Origin: an uncultured Spirochaetales bacterium
Lineage (GTDB): Bacteria > Spirochaetota > Spirochaetia > Sphaerochaetales > Sphaerochaetaceae
Length of the DNA stretch: 55,230 nucleotides
Direction: 5' to 3'
Assembly: GCA_949300325.1 (NCBI GenBank)
Contig: CASGDQ010000063.1
Coordinates: forward strand, 1 to 55,230
The notes under the pieces are model-generated. The model saw only the letters and a list, made by a program, of their open reading frames with translations, ran no database searches and was not told where the DNA came from. The number at the start of each line of letters is the position of its first letter. The first letter of the stretch is position 1. Shown in pieces: positions 18,001-26,865 of this stretch. Made by a program: the position numbers and the translations under genes.

Positions 18001-18927
18001 TTAAAACAGATCTAAAGTAAGTTCGTCAGCGCCGGCCTTGCGCGCTAAGCGGACTTTAGGGGATAAAAGCTTTTTGAAATCCTTCTTGCCATCGAACTGC
18101 AGAGCTCCTGAAACGATATGCTCAAGCACGAACGAATACCCGGTCCTGTTCATCATATGGGAGGAAACAAGGCGCAGGCTGGAAGACGGATCCACGGAAT
18201 CGAATATCCTCCACGCAGGCCCTCCATCCTTCTCCTCAACCAGAAAAACCTTATCAGAGAGGACCCCGATTGCACGATTACGGATCACCTGGTGCCATTT
18301 CTCCATTTTCGCCGCGGGTCCGAACGGGCTTATTATAAGGCCTCCGCGTTTCATTATGTCAATCATCTGGGCCTTCAGCTGTTCGTTAGGAGCCTTTGTC
18401 GGAAACTGGGAAGAAAAGGCTATCACGTTTCCGCTCTTTTTAAGCATTTCAGCCATCGACAGGCTGGAGACGCCGACCATCAGCGGACAGAAGAGCACCA
18501 GCTTCTTCTCAAAAGCAAAATCCGCAGCTTCTGCAGCGATCTCCACCCCCATCTCGCTCGGGGCCAATGTACCGAGCACCGTCAAGCGGGGTTTAGAGAG
18601 CAAAGAAAGGTTGCCTACGGCATAAAGGAACGGAACAGGAAACTCAGAAGAAGTGAGAGAAGGTGAAAAGAAAACGCTTTTTTCATCGATTATCTCATAC
18701 GGGGCTCTGATCCTATCGTATGCGGCCCTCACGCCTCGCCAGTGCAAATTGATATCCTCCTCCTTGATTTTCAGTACGGACGAGGCCCTGTTGGAATAAG
18801 CAGGAAGCGGAGAGTCAAGATCAAACTTCTCCCTCAGCAGGGAAAAAAAGCCATACGCCTTCTTATAGTCATAGCCAAAAAGCTCCAAAAGCGTCTCATG
18901 TGTCAGGGATGCCTCAATACTTTTCAA
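18001..18927 (-). CDS. DprA-like DNA-processing protein
   Basis: This protein of about 308 aa contains the Rossmann-like DprA/Smf core: TVLGTLAPSEMGVEIAAEAADFAF, the VGVSSLSMAEMLKK segment and GGLIISPFGP. DprA loads RecA on incoming single-stranded DNA during transformation. The sequence is divergent from the canonical GSR...S/G signature, so a related Rossmann-fold role is possible. AGGAGG lies seven bases before a TTG at 18927. The in-frame ATG at 18933 is only one base from that site, so TTG is the better start. It overlaps the reductase gene upstream by 14 bp, which suggests an operon. Confidence 0.7.
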   Translation of the reverse strand: MKSIEASLTHETLLELFGYDYKKAYGFFSLLREKFDLDSPLPAYSNRASSVLKIKEEDINLHWRGVRAAYDRIRAPYEIIDEKSVFFSPSLTSSEFPVPFLYAVGNLSLLSKPRLTVLGTLAPSEMGVEIAAEAADFAFEKKLVLFCPLMVGVSSLSMAEMLKKSGNVIAFSSQFPTKAPNEQLKAQMIDIMKRGGLIISPFGPAAKMEKWHQVIRNRAIGVLSDKVFLVEEKDGGPAWRIFDSVDPSSSLRLVSSHMMNRTGYSFVLEHIVSGALQFDGKKDFKKLLSPKVRLARKAGADELTLDLF

Positions 18928-19816
18928 CCACATGCCTCCTGGCTTCCAGAAGAATCGAAGAGAAATCCACAAAAGGTGTGGCTATTCCATGTTTCTTGCC
19001 CAGCCGGGAAACGGCGCCTGCAAAATACCTGTTCTCTGTTTCCCTTGCGGCCTGCACATCCTGAAGCATGCTGGTTTTCCCATGGTCAGTAAGAGCTCCC
19101 ACCCGCCTTATCATTTCTTCGATATCATCCTGAGTGATGCTTATTCCTTCGGCTTTAGCAACTATCTGCACCTCTTTTGCAACCAGGCGCACCGCTCTGA
19201 CAAACGATGTATTGTCGCACATGGCGCAATAATCGGCATCAAGGATCGCAGAAAGCGTGTTATAGCAGGTATTGAGCATGAACTTCCACCACTTTTCATG
19301 CATGATGTCTTTTGGAATGACAAAACGCTGCCCCGCCTCTTCAAAGAGTTTTGCAATCCTTTCCACCCTGGCGGTGGCGGAATTATCCTTTTCTCCGAAA
19401 ATTATGGTGCCACTGTTTGAGAAACAGACCGTCTCTACACCAGAATGGTTGCTTGAAAGGTCTGTAATGAACGCATAAAGCACCTTCTCAAATCCGAATT
19501 TTTCACAAAGGATCCTTTCGGCATCTATTCCATTCAAAAGAGAGATTATGGCGGTATCATCCCCTACAAAAGGAGCGATATCATCAAGGATATCCTCAAG
19601 CTGGAAGTTCTTGACAGCAACGATCAGCAAATCAGCCTTGTCTGCCTCATCGGGGGACAAGACCTTGAAATCAATCCTAGTGCCGTTTAAAAAAATGCCA
19701 TGCTCGTATTTATCTTTTCTCTCCCCTTTTGCAATCAAAGCAAAATCGGAGACATAGTTCAATTTAGCGGCTACCACGACGCCAACTGCGCCAGCACCTA
19801 TAAGTCTTACTTTCAT
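18914..19816 (-). CDS. Ketopantoate reductase family protein
   Basis: This 300-aa NADP-dependent reductase has VRLIGAGAVGVVVAA at the N-terminus, a DLLIVAVKNFQLED strand, catalytic lysine region in KWWKFMLNTCYNTL, and a C-terminal domain with TSMLQDVQAARETE. PanE reduces ketopantoate in pantothenate synthesis, but paralogues act on other 2-oxoacids, so I leave the symbol blank. The start follows a strong promoter by seven bases; no Shine-Dalgarno. Confidence 0.85.
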   Translation of the reverse strand: MKVRLIGAGAVGVVVAAKLNYVSDFALIAKGERKDKYEHGIFLNGTRIDFKVLSPDEADKADLLIVAVKNFQLEDILDDIAPFVGDDTAIISLLNGIDAERILCEKFGFEKVLYAFITDLSSNHSGVETVCFSNSGTIIFGEKDNSATARVERIAKLFEEAGQRFVIPKDIMHEKWWKFMLNTCYNTLSAILDADYCAMCDNTSFVRAVRLVAKEVQIVAKAEGISITQDDIEEMIRRVGALTDHGKTSMLQDVQAARETENRYFAGAVSRLGKKHGIATPFVDFSSILLEARRHVVEKY

Positions 19817-19823
19817 AAATAGG

Positions 19824-19852
19824 ATTTTATTCCTTGCTTTGATCATTATCAA
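19824..19852 (-). promoter_or_regulatory. Leaderless-type promoter of the ketopantoate reductase
   Basis: Minus strand: TTGATA (19852-19847), 17 bp, TAAAAT (19829-19824), seven bases, ATG. The -10 box and the next three bases (TAAAATCCT) match those of the GH2 promoter. Confidence 0.7.
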
Positions 19853-19938
19853 GAAGAAGGGATGCATTTTTGTCCTGCTAAATCATTAGACATGCATCCA
19901 CATCTTCTTTTTTAGGACAAAGCATCCCCGTCCTGATA

Positions 19939-22581
19939 TCACGATGCCCTTTTTCTCTGGACCATCTTCTGGATCTCGACAACCGGTACTATCAAGAAAG
20001 CAAGTGCAAGAGCTATGAGGAATTCGGCAAAGGATATATGCGTAAAGCTGAATGCATCGCTTAAGAACGGTATGTAGAGCACAGCCAAAGTGAAAAGGAA
20101 GGAGCATATCAGGGTTGAATACAGGATCCTGTTATGGTTTTTCAGCCTGAAAATGGATTTATCCAAGGATCTCATATTGAACGAATGGAAGATTTCCGCC
20201 ATGGAAAGCGTCAAAAAGGCCATGGTCATCCCATCCTCGCTCGATAAGCCCAAATGGATGGCCCCGTTTTCAAATATCTCCCCTGCCGCATAAGAGACAA
20301 GCGTTATCAAAGCAAGCGCGATTCCCTGAATAGCACAGTTAGCCCCCAGGTGTCCTGCAAAAAGCCCTTCATTTGAAGACCTCGGAGGCCTTTTCATGAT
20401 CTCATCATCACCGTTTTCCATTCCTAGTCCGACAGCAGGGAAAGTATCCGTAATCAGGTTCAGCCACAAGAGATGCGTAGGCTTGAGAAGCGTGATCCCG
20501 AAAAGGGAGGATACGAACACAGCAACGACTTCCGCAAGATTGGACGAAAGAAGGAACTGGATCGTCTTTCTGATATTGTCATATATCTTACGTCCTTCCT
20601 CTACCGCAACAATGATTGTAGCAAAGTTGTCATCTGCCAGGACCATGTCCGCTACACTCTTAGTCACATCGGTTCCGGTAATGCCCATCCCGATTCCTAT
20701 ATCGGCATTCTTGATCGAAGGCGCGTCATTGACGCCGTCGCCGGTCATTGCCGTTATTTTTCCCTTCTGCTGCCAGGATTTGACAATCCTCACCTTATGC
20801 TCAGGCTGGACACGGGCATAAATCGAGTATTTATCGAGGCTCCTCAAAAACTCCTCATCCGACAGCTTGTCGAGCTCTGCCCCGGTGATGGCTTCGCTCT
20901 TATCATTTATGATTCCAAGCTCCTTGCCGATGGCAACAGCGGTATCGATATGGTCACCTGTGATCATAATCGGCCTTATTCCTGCGCTGCGGCACTCCTT
21001 GATGGCATCCTTCACCTCCGGACGGATCGGATCTATCATTCCGGCAAGGCCAAGGAATATCAAATCATGCTCAAGCGAATCGGGAGATGTATTCTCAGGA
21101 ACCGACTCAAGATTTCTCATCGCACCTGCAAGAACCCTCAAGGCCTTATCTGCAAAATTCTTGTTCGCAGCAAGAATGGCCTTTCTATCCTCGTCATTCA
21201 TATCCCGGACTACTTTGTTTGAATATATCTTCGTGCACTTTGAAAGGAGCATGTCGGGAGCACCCTTTGTAAACTGCACATAGCCGCCCTCTTCGTTTGT
21301 ATGGATGGTGCTCATCATCTTCCTTTGAGAATCGAACGGCGCCTCCCCGACCCTCTTATGAGAACCCTTTTCAAGGATATCCTTGTTCATATCCAGAGAA
21401 AAGGCCCAATTTACAAGCGCAGCCTCGGTAGGCTCTCCCTCGGCTTTCTGATCATCCCCCATATGGGCATCGGAGCAAAGAGCCATGGCTTTTGCCAGAA
21501 GCCTCTTGTCCTCCCCATATGAATCCACGACAGTCATCCTGTTCTGCGTGAGAGTGCCTGTCTTATCCGAACAGATGACCTCCGTGCACCCAAGAGTCTC
21601 TACTGCGGTAAGCTTACGAATTATGGCATTCTTGCGGCTCATTTTTGTAACACCGATCGAAAGCACGATCGTCACAACTGCAGCCAGCCCCTCTGGTATT
21701 GCGGCAACAGCAAGCGATATGGCGACCATGAATGTATCGATAACGCCGGCAAGATGGATATCACCTTTGATGGCCATGCCGATGAGATTGAATGCGAACA
21801 TGACTACGCATATTCCAAGAACAAGCCATGTCAAAACCTTTGACAATTGGTCAAGCTTCTTCTGCAAAGGCGTCTCATTATCCGCGGCGCTCGAAATGGC
21901 GGCAGCAATCTTTCCCATCTCCGTATCCATTCCTGTCGATACGACAACAGCCTCTCCGCGTCCGTATGCGATAGAAGAACCCATGTACACCATATTCTTC
22001 CTATCTCCAAGCGGAACCTCATTGCCTGAAAGCTTGTCGGAAATCTTGTCAACAGGAACCGATTCTCCGGTAAGAGCGGCTTCCTCGGCTTTCATAGAGG
22101 CGGACATAAGGATCCTGGCATCTGCTGGAACGCTGTCCCCGGCTTCAAGTTCAATGATATCCCCAGGCACCAGCTCCTCGCTCATGATCGCAGTAAGCTT
22201 ACCGTTCCTTCTGACTTTCGATTTTGCCTTGGACATGTTCTGCAAGGCTTCAATGGCTTTTTCCGCCTTTGACTCCTGCACGACGCCTAAAACAGCATTG
22301 ATGAGAACGACAATCAATATGATGATTGCATCCGTCCATTCCACATCTCCTGACACAGAGGATGTGATTACAGAAAGGACAGCTGCGGCCATCAGGATGA
22401 TCAGCATCGGATCGGACAATTTTTGAAAAAATCTTTTTATGTTGCTGTCCTTTTCCTTCTCTTTCAATTTGTTGGGGCCGTGAGCCTCATATCTGGCCGC
22501 AGCCTCTTCATCTGAAAGGCCGCTTTCAGTCGAATTCAGCCCTTTCAGCACTTCTTGCTTATCTTCTAGATATTCCTTCAT
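19939..22581 (-). CDS. P-type ATPase, Ca2+-transporting (SERCA/PMR1-like)
   Basis: This 880-aa type IIA/IIB P-ATPase pumps cations across the inner membrane. Order: N-terminal cation-ATPase domain (residues 1-75), two helices, actuator domain with LTGESVP, the Ca2+-site motif AIPEGL in helix 4, phosphorylation motif CSDKTGTLTQN, hinge MITGDH and TGDGVNDAP, then six C-terminal helices with NLITDTFPA. Calcium specificity is inferred from PEGL and the C-terminal motifs. AGGAAA precedes the ATG. Confidence 0.93.
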   Translation of the reverse strand: MKEYLEDKQEVLKGLNSTESGLSDEEAAARYEAHGPNKLKEKEKDSNIKRFFQKLSDPMLIILMAAAVLSVITSSVSGDVEWTDAIIILIVVLINAVLGVVQESKAEKAIEALQNMSKAKSKVRRNGKLTAIMSEELVPGDIIELEAGDSVPADARILMSASMKAEEAALTGESVPVDKISDKLSGNEVPLGDRKNMVYMGSSIAYGRGEAVVVSTGMDTEMGKIAAAISSAADNETPLQKKLDQLSKVLTWLVLGICVVMFAFNLIGMAIKGDIHLAGVIDTFMVAISLAVAAIPEGLAAVVTIVLSIGVTKMSRKNAIIRKLTAVETLGCTEVICSDKTGTLTQNRMTVVDSYGEDKRLLAKAMALCSDAHMGDDQKAEGEPTEAALVNWAFSLDMNKDILEKGSHKRVGEAPFDSQRKMMSTIHTNEEGGYVQFTKGAPDMLLSKCTKIYSNKVVRDMNDEDRKAILAANKNFADKALRVLAGAMRNLESVPENTSPDSLEHDLIFLGLAGMIDPIRPEVKDAIKECRSAGIRPIMITGDHIDTAVAIGKELGIINDKSEAITGAELDKLSDEEFLRSLDKYSIYARVQPEHKVRIVKSWQQKGKITAMTGDGVNDAPSIKNADIGIGMGITGTDVTKSVADMVLADDNFATIIVAVEEGRKIYDNIRKTIQFLLSSNLAEVVAVFVSSLFGITLLKPTHLLWLNLITDTFPAVGLGMENGDDEIMKRPPRSSNEGLFAGHLGANCAIQGIALALITLVSYAAGEIFENGAIHLGLSSEDGMTMAFLTLSMAEIFHSFNMRSLDKSIFRLKNHNRILYSTLICSFLFTLAVLYIPFLSDAFSFTHISFAEFLIALALAFLIVPVVEIQKMVQRKRAS

Positions 22582-22594
22582 TTTATTTCCTCAG

Positions 22595-22615
22595 AAAAAT
22601 AGCCCATAAAAGGGC
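22595..22615 (-). terminator. Short terminator-like hairpin after metK
   Basis: Minus strand GCCC-TTTTAT-GGGC followed by TATTTTT. The stem is only four to five base pairs, so it is weak. Confidence 0.4.
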
Positions 22616-22624
22616 AATATTTCC

Positions 22625-22668
22625 CCTTGAAACCCCATAATCTGGCTACTTAGCAAAGGGTTTCAAGG
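22625..22668. repeat. 11-bp inverted repeat around the metK stop codon
   Basis: CCTTGAAACCC (22625-22635) and GGGTTTCAAGG (22658-22668) are perfect inverted copies with a 22-base loop that contains the metK stop. On the plus strand the second arm is followed by six T. It may fold at the 3' end of the metK mRNA. Confidence 0.5.
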
Positions 22669-23807
22669 TTTTTTACAGCATCTTGATCTACATTTTCCCA
22701 TGAATAGACCCCGTCATTCCAGCCGAAGGGGCCATTGCCTGCGGTTTTGTAGTATATCGGTTTTCTCAGATCGAGATACTTGATCATTCCGGCAGGACTG
22801 AGATCAAAATTAGAAACGACCCAGTCTGCAAGCTTCTCATCCAAATGATCGTTCTGGGAAAAGGTGCAGACCGATAGGGAAACAGGTTTTGCAACCCCTA
22901 TGGCATAAGCAACCTGAAGCTCGCACTCATCTGCAACATGTGAAGATACGATCGTCTTTGCAACATGCCTGAGCATCAAGGCTGCAGTACGGTCGACCTT
23001 TGTAGGGTCCTTTCCGCAGAATGCTCCGCCTCCATGATGCGCATATCCGCCATAAGTATCGACGATGATCTTGCGGCCGGTCAGCCCTGTATCGGCGGCT
23101 GGTCCGCCTTGAACAAAGCGTCCTGTCGGATTGATATAGATCCTCGTATTTCTATCCAGCATATCAGAAGGAAGCGTTTTTCTTATTACAGTTTCCATAA
23201 GATCGCCGCGCAGCTTTTCTATCGAAACATCTGGATCGTGCTGTGCAGAAAGGACGACAGCGGCAATCCTTACAGGCTTTTTTCCATCATATTCAACGGT
23301 CACCTGGCTCTTTCCATCCGGACGGAGATATGGAAGCACCCCATTTTGACGGGCTCCTGTCAGATTCATTGCCAATCTGCGGGACAAAATCGCCGCAAGG
23401 GGCATTAGGCACTCGCTTTCTGCAGATGCATAGCCGAACATCATGCCCTGGTCTCCGGCACCGATGTTAGTACGGTCGCCGGAAGGATCATCCACGCCAA
23501 GGGCGATATCGGGAGATTGCTCATGCAGGGAAACCTTTACAGGAACCTTATCATCAAATCCATATTCGGGCCTAACATAGCCGATATCCCGTATGACCTT
23601 TCTTGCGACGCCCTCATAATCCACATCGGCCTCTGTCGTGACTTCTCCCATGATATGCACAAGCCCCGGCTCGACCGTGACCTCGCAGGCGCAGCGGGAA
23701 AGAGGATCTTGCTTCAGCAGCTCGTCAAGAACCGCATCCGCAATCTGATCGCAGACCTTGTCCGGATGTCCGATGGTCACGGCTTCGGAAGTGAACTGCC
23801 TTCTCAT
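22650..23807 (-). CDS. metK: S-adenosylmethionine synthetase
   Basis: This 385-aa enzyme makes SAM from methionine and ATP. Signatures: TSEAVTIGHPDKVCDQIADA with ATP-binding His, GAGDQGMMFGYA, and the phosphate loop GGGAFCGKDPTKVDR. Full length. Its ATG overlaps the TGA of the radical SAM gene upstream (ATGA) and GGAAGG lies just before it, so the two are translationally coupled. Confidence 0.97.
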   Translation of the reverse strand: MRRQFTSEAVTIGHPDKVCDQIADAVLDELLKQDPLSRCACEVTVEPGLVHIMGEVTTEADVDYEGVARKVIRDIGYVRPEYGFDDKVPVKVSLHEQSPDIALGVDDPSGDRTNIGAGDQGMMFGYASAESECLMPLAAILSRRLAMNLTGARQNGVLPYLRPDGKSQVTVEYDGKKPVRIAAVVLSAQHDPDVSIEKLRGDLMETVIRKTLPSDMLDRNTRIYINPTGRFVQGGPAADTGLTGRKIIVDTYGGYAHHGGGAFCGKDPTKVDRTAALMLRHVAKTIVSSHVADECELQVAYAIGVAKPVSLSVCTFSQNDHLDEKLADWVVSNFDLSPAGMIKYLDLRKPIYYKTAGNGPFGWNDGVYSWENVDQDAVKNLETLC

Positions 23808-25150
23808 CTTACGCCTTCCTTCTGTCTCCAGAGCTCATCGGCAACCGGCGCCCATTTTTCAGCCTTCTCCATGCACTTTCCTGCAAGCTCCTCCACTTCT
23901 TCAGGAGCGGCAAGGTCTGTGGACCTAGCCTTGGTCTCGTTCACCATAGTCATAAGCCTGTCAGGATTGTCGAGAAGAGGACATGGCCTTAAATGATTGC
24001 AGTTGAAAGGCTGCTTTGATCTGTAATCGGCAAAGAGAGGCGATGAAAGAACCTCAATAAGGCTCTTTTCATGTATGTTGCTATCCGAGTAATGGATGAA
24101 GGCACAGGGTTCCGCATCCCCGTTTGCATTGATATGGAAGTAATATCTTCCTCCGGCGATACATCCTTTGACATACTCTCCGTCATTCCAGAAATCCAAA
24201 GTGAACAAGGGCTTTGTTTTCCTGAATTCCCTTATCTTATGATACATCTCAGCACGCTGTTCTGCTGATACCATAAGATCTGTAGGTGCGCCTTTTCCAA
24301 CCGGCATATAAGTAAAGAACCAGCAGAATTTTGCGCCGCAGTCGATCATCCAGTCGAAATACTCCTCGGACCCGATGCAGGAGGTGTTCTGCGAGGTATA
24401 GCAGCAGGAGAAGCCGAAAGGAAGCTTCCTTTCCTTCAAAATGGAAGTGGCTTTCAGAACACGGCGGTAAGTGCCATCCCCGCGTCTTGCATCCGTAGCG
24501 CTCTCGAATCCTTCCACGCTTATTGCCGGAATGAAGTTCTTCACACGCAGCATATCATCAGCAAATTCCTCGTCTATGAGCGTGCCGTTTGTAAATGCCA
24601 AAAACTCAGAATCGGAATGCTTTGAACACAGTGCGATTATATCCTTCTTCCTGACAAGCGGTTCGCCGCCAGAGAAGAGGAACATATGGATGCCGAGCTT
24701 CTTCCCCTGCTCGATGATATCATCAAGATCATCAAAACTCAGATTGAGCCTGTCTCCGTATTCGGCCGCCCAGCAGCCTGTGCAATGCAGATTGCATGCG
24801 GAAGTGGGATCAATCAGCATCGTCCATGGCGCCCTGAACCCATACTCCTTCTCGTTGGCTTTCTGGGTCTGCGACCAGCGGAAGAATGCATTTACTATGA
24901 AATTGCGGAACGCGGTCTTCCTTACATCGGCATCGATATCCGTCCAAAGTGATATAAGCAGCTTATGCCAAGGGCTGTCCTTATCCTGGATGGCCATCTC
25001 GAACATCTTGAATTTGCTGTCATATTCCTTATCAGGCATTGCTTTCCTGACTATCGAAAGAATTTTCGGAAGATTCTCCTCCGGATTGTGATCGAGATAT
25101 TCATATACTTTGTTGAAACCCATTTCAACAGTTTTGGTGCGTATGTCCAT
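23804..25150 (-). CDS. Radical SAM protein with C-terminal cysteine-rich region
   Basis: This 448-aa protein carries the radical SAM cluster motif CNLHCTGC near residue 118 and the SAM-binding FLFSGGEPL. A C-terminal region has cysteines in KGCIAGGRYYF, AEPCAFIHYSD and FNCNHLRPCPLLDNP, as in SPASM/HpnH-like proteins that bind extra clusters. The substrate is unknown. Co-translation with metK would supply SAM. AGGAGA precedes the ATG; a palindrome lies upstream toward the TetR gene. Confidence 0.85.
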   Translation of the reverse strand: MDIRTKTVEMGFNKVYEYLDHNPEENLPKILSIVRKAMPDKEYDSKFKMFEMAIQDKDSPWHKLLISLWTDIDADVRKTAFRNFIVNAFFRWSQTQKANEKEYGFRAPWTMLIDPTSACNLHCTGCWAAEYGDRLNLSFDDLDDIIEQGKKLGIHMFLFSGGEPLVRKKDIIALCSKHSDSEFLAFTNGTLIDEEFADDMLRVKNFIPAISVEGFESATDARRGDGTYRRVLKATSILKERKLPFGFSCCYTSQNTSCIGSEEYFDWMIDCGAKFCWFFTYMPVGKGAPTDLMVSAEQRAEMYHKIREFRKTKPLFTLDFWNDGEYVKGCIAGGRYYFHINANGDAEPCAFIHYSDSNIHEKSLIEVLSSPLFADYRSKQPFNCNHLRPCPLLDNPDRLMTMVNETKARSTDLAAPEEVEELAGKCMEKAEKWAPVADELWRQKEGVR

Positions 25151-25224
25151 TTTTCATTCTCCTATGCATCATAGTATGGGCATACAGAAGAAAAAACAGC
25201 TATGAACGGTTGTTGCGGGTTGTA

Positions 25225-25242
25225 CTGTTTTTTTACAAACAG
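25225..25242. promoter_or_regulatory. Candidate TetR operator upstream of the radical SAM-metK operon
   Basis: CTGTTT-6-AAACAG is a perfect inverted repeat between the TetR-like gene and the radical SAM gene it precedes. The position and symmetry suit an operator; this is inference. Confidence 0.4.
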
Positions 25243-25260
25243 AAGCAAATGTAAAAAATT

Positions 25261-25866
25261 TCAGGTTCCTTCATGAAGGAATTTGATGGTGCTTTTCATA
25301 TTGTATTCAAGCAGATCTGCAAAATGGGAGAAACGATCTCTCTGCTCCGGCGCGCCCATGCCAATCCATCCCATGATGAACTCTTTGATCATAAGCGAAG
25401 TGAACTTGATCGCCACCATCCTGTCATCGGTTTTCAAGGGATAATCGATTATCACATCGTCCACCATCGAGCTTGCCATGCTCTTTATTACAGGCTCAAA
25501 CCTCCGGCTCATCTCGTCGATCTCGACATGATGGTAGATATTGAGCACCATCTGCCTATGGCTGAGCAGATAGTCGTAGATTATCAGCATGCAGGTGCTG
25601 AAATCCTTCTCGTCTCCTATCAGAGGAAGAAGCTCATCCTCAAGCATGAAAAGAGTAAGGTCATAGATATCATGGAAATTATAATAGAAGGTCTGCCTGT
25701 TTATACCTGTCCTGGCCGACAAGTCTCCAATCGTGATCTTATTGAAAGGCATCTCTTTCAACATGTCCTTGAATGCGGAAGCAATGGCACGCTGAGTAAT
25801 GAGTCTCGACAAATCATCCCTCCCATGATGCGATGTATATGCATATGATTTCGTCAAGCTAAGCAT
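25261..25866 (-). CDS. TetR/AcrR-family regulator
   Basis: This protein of about 201 aa has an N-terminal TetR helix-turn-helix (ITIGDLSARTGINRQTFYYNF at residues about 40-60) and a C-terminal ligand/dimer domain resembling the DhaS-like TetR subgroup. The ATG at 25866 is chosen: upstream in-frame sequence to 25956 encodes only a hydrophobic stretch unlike TetR. It precedes the radical SAM-metK operon on the same strand and may control it. Confidence 0.8.
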   Translation of the reverse strand: MLSLTKSYAYTSHHGRDDLSRLITQRAIASAFKDMLKEMPFNKITIGDLSARTGINRQTFYYNFHDIYDLTLFMLEDELLPLIGDEKDFSTCMLIIYDYLLSHRQMVLNIYHHVEIDEMSRRFEPVIKSMASSMVDDVIIDYPLKTDDRMVAIKFTSLMIKEFIMGWIGMGAPEQRDRFSHFADLLEYNMKSTIKFLHEGT

Positions 25867-26198
25867 ACTTAAAAAAACGTAATTGGTAAATAATATAAGC
25901 AGAATCGGAGAAAATAGGAGTATTACCAAGCCTGTAATTGCACTATACTCTTCCAATTGCGTGTTTCTTATATCAAAATCTGAGAGTATGATCCCTCAGA
26001 TTGAAGATGTTTATGGTCTGATTGTTCATGAAAGACAAAACAAAGATTTTAGCAAACTGTAATTGTTTTATTAAAAAATGAAAACAAGTTTTTCCTTAAA
26101 AAACAACAGAAATATTCAATTGCTTGATATTCTAATCTTTATATAACAATGAAATACAAACATAAATTTTTTTATTCTCTTTTTTTTATAAAAATATA
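25867..26198. other. AT-rich intergenic region before tRNA-Phe
   Basis: About 330 bases of increasingly AT-rich sequence with long T and A runs. I see no gene or convincing structure in it. Confidence 0.6.
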
Positions 26199-26227
26199 TT
26201 GATATTGTTGCGATTCTTTGCTACATT
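26199..26227 (+). promoter_or_regulatory. tRNA-Phe promoter
   Basis: TTGATA (26199-26204), 17 bp, TACATT (26222-26227), about 26 bases before the mature tRNA 5' end. Confidence 0.65.
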
Positions 26228-26253
26228 AATGCCGTTGAAAGCAAGTCAACGAT

Positions 26254-26326
26254 GCCGCTTTAGCTCAGTTGGTAGAGCAAAGGACTGAAAATCCTTGTGT
26301 GCCTGGTTCGATTCCTGGAGGCGGCA
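26254..26326 (+). tRNA. tRNA-Phe (GAA)
   Basis: All arms fold by eye: acceptor GCCGCTT/AGGCGGC with one G-T pair, D arm TAGCTCAGTTGGTAGAGCA, anticodon stem AAGGA/TCCTT with anticodon GAA at 26287-26289, T loop TTCGATT. The discriminator is A and CCA is not encoded. The T stem is CCTGG opposite CCTGG, giving a T-T mismatch at 51:63. The 3' part is the island's attachment site. Confidence 0.93.
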
Positions 26327-26757
26327 CTAAACCAAGAAAGTTAACTCCTTGTCACAAGGAGTTATTTTTTTCAAAAAGCCCAAAATCCGTCCAAGGGACC
26401 GCAAAAGGTCCGAAAAACCCAGTGTTTAAAGTACAATTTTAGAAGAAGGTTTGCGTACACCTTGAGAGAGCATACTGATTCATCAAGCGAGCTAGAAAGA
26501 AGAACATTTACGTGATTTTCGAGCATATGCCGTACAGGAAAAGTTCAGCACAGGAACCGAGACATGCGTAAAGATATCGCCTTTGCAGAGACAATGCTGC
26601 GTGAGGACTGGCACAAGTTTGACAGAGAAAATCACAAGATGACTTTCGGTGAATATGCGAAAGGTTTCTTCACAGACGAGGATTTCAGAGGCTTCAGGAA
26701 GAAGAAGGAAGCCAAGAACAAGCGCTACGATGCGAAGTTCTACTTCAACCACCAGGC
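26314..26757 (+). repeat. Left copy of the island-flanking direct repeat (attL-like)
   Basis: Starting with the last 13 bases of tRNA-Phe (CCTGGAGGCGGCA), this 444-bp segment recurs at 54727-55160 in the same orientation with scattered substitutions and small indels. It includes the tRNA tail, TAAACCAAGAAAGTTAACTCC, the tRNA terminator and a recombinase fragment. Such repeats mark tRNA-targeted integration. Confidence 0.85.
26343..26371 (+). terminator. Terminator after tRNA-Phe
   Basis: A perfect 9-bp stem AACTCCTTG/CAAGGAGTT (26343-26351 and 26355-26363) followed by A and seven T. The right copy of the repeat has lost nine bases here and keeps only AACTCCGGAGTT. Confidence 0.85.
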
Positions 26758-26801
26758 CAGACTCGATAACTACATCATGCTGAAATTCGGCAGCTATCTG
26801 C
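26420..26801 (+). pseudogene. Tyrosine recombinase (integrase) N-terminal remnant, left
   Basis: The readable part (26564-26801) has FAETMLREDW, TFGEYAKGFFTDEDF and LDNYIMLKFGSYLLSSM. This matches the arm-binding and core-binding N-terminal domains of tyrosine recombinases (compare LDNYI..KFG with the usual nyIlPkFG). Upstream coding (KYNFRRRFAYTLREHTDSS) is in another frame, with a one-base deletion relative to the right copy near 26560. The catalytic domain is absent; sequence passes into an IS256-type fragment. It probably belonged to the enzyme that inserted the island. Confidence 0.6.
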
Positions 26802-26865
26802 TTTCATCAATGATTGCTGTCCTCTGTGTCTTTATAAGCATGGAGGCATGAGAGCAGCTCGATGT

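Noticed and set aside
21485..22426. 313-aa open frame antisense to the P-type ATPase gene
   Set aside because: The serine/alanine/isoleucine-rich product is the mirror of ATPase codons; the ATPase motifs are unambiguous.
26492..26752. Leftward open frames over the flanking repeats (also 54775-55155)
   Set aside because: They are conserved between copies only because the recombinase fragment on the plus strand is; the plus-strand product carries the recognisable motifs.
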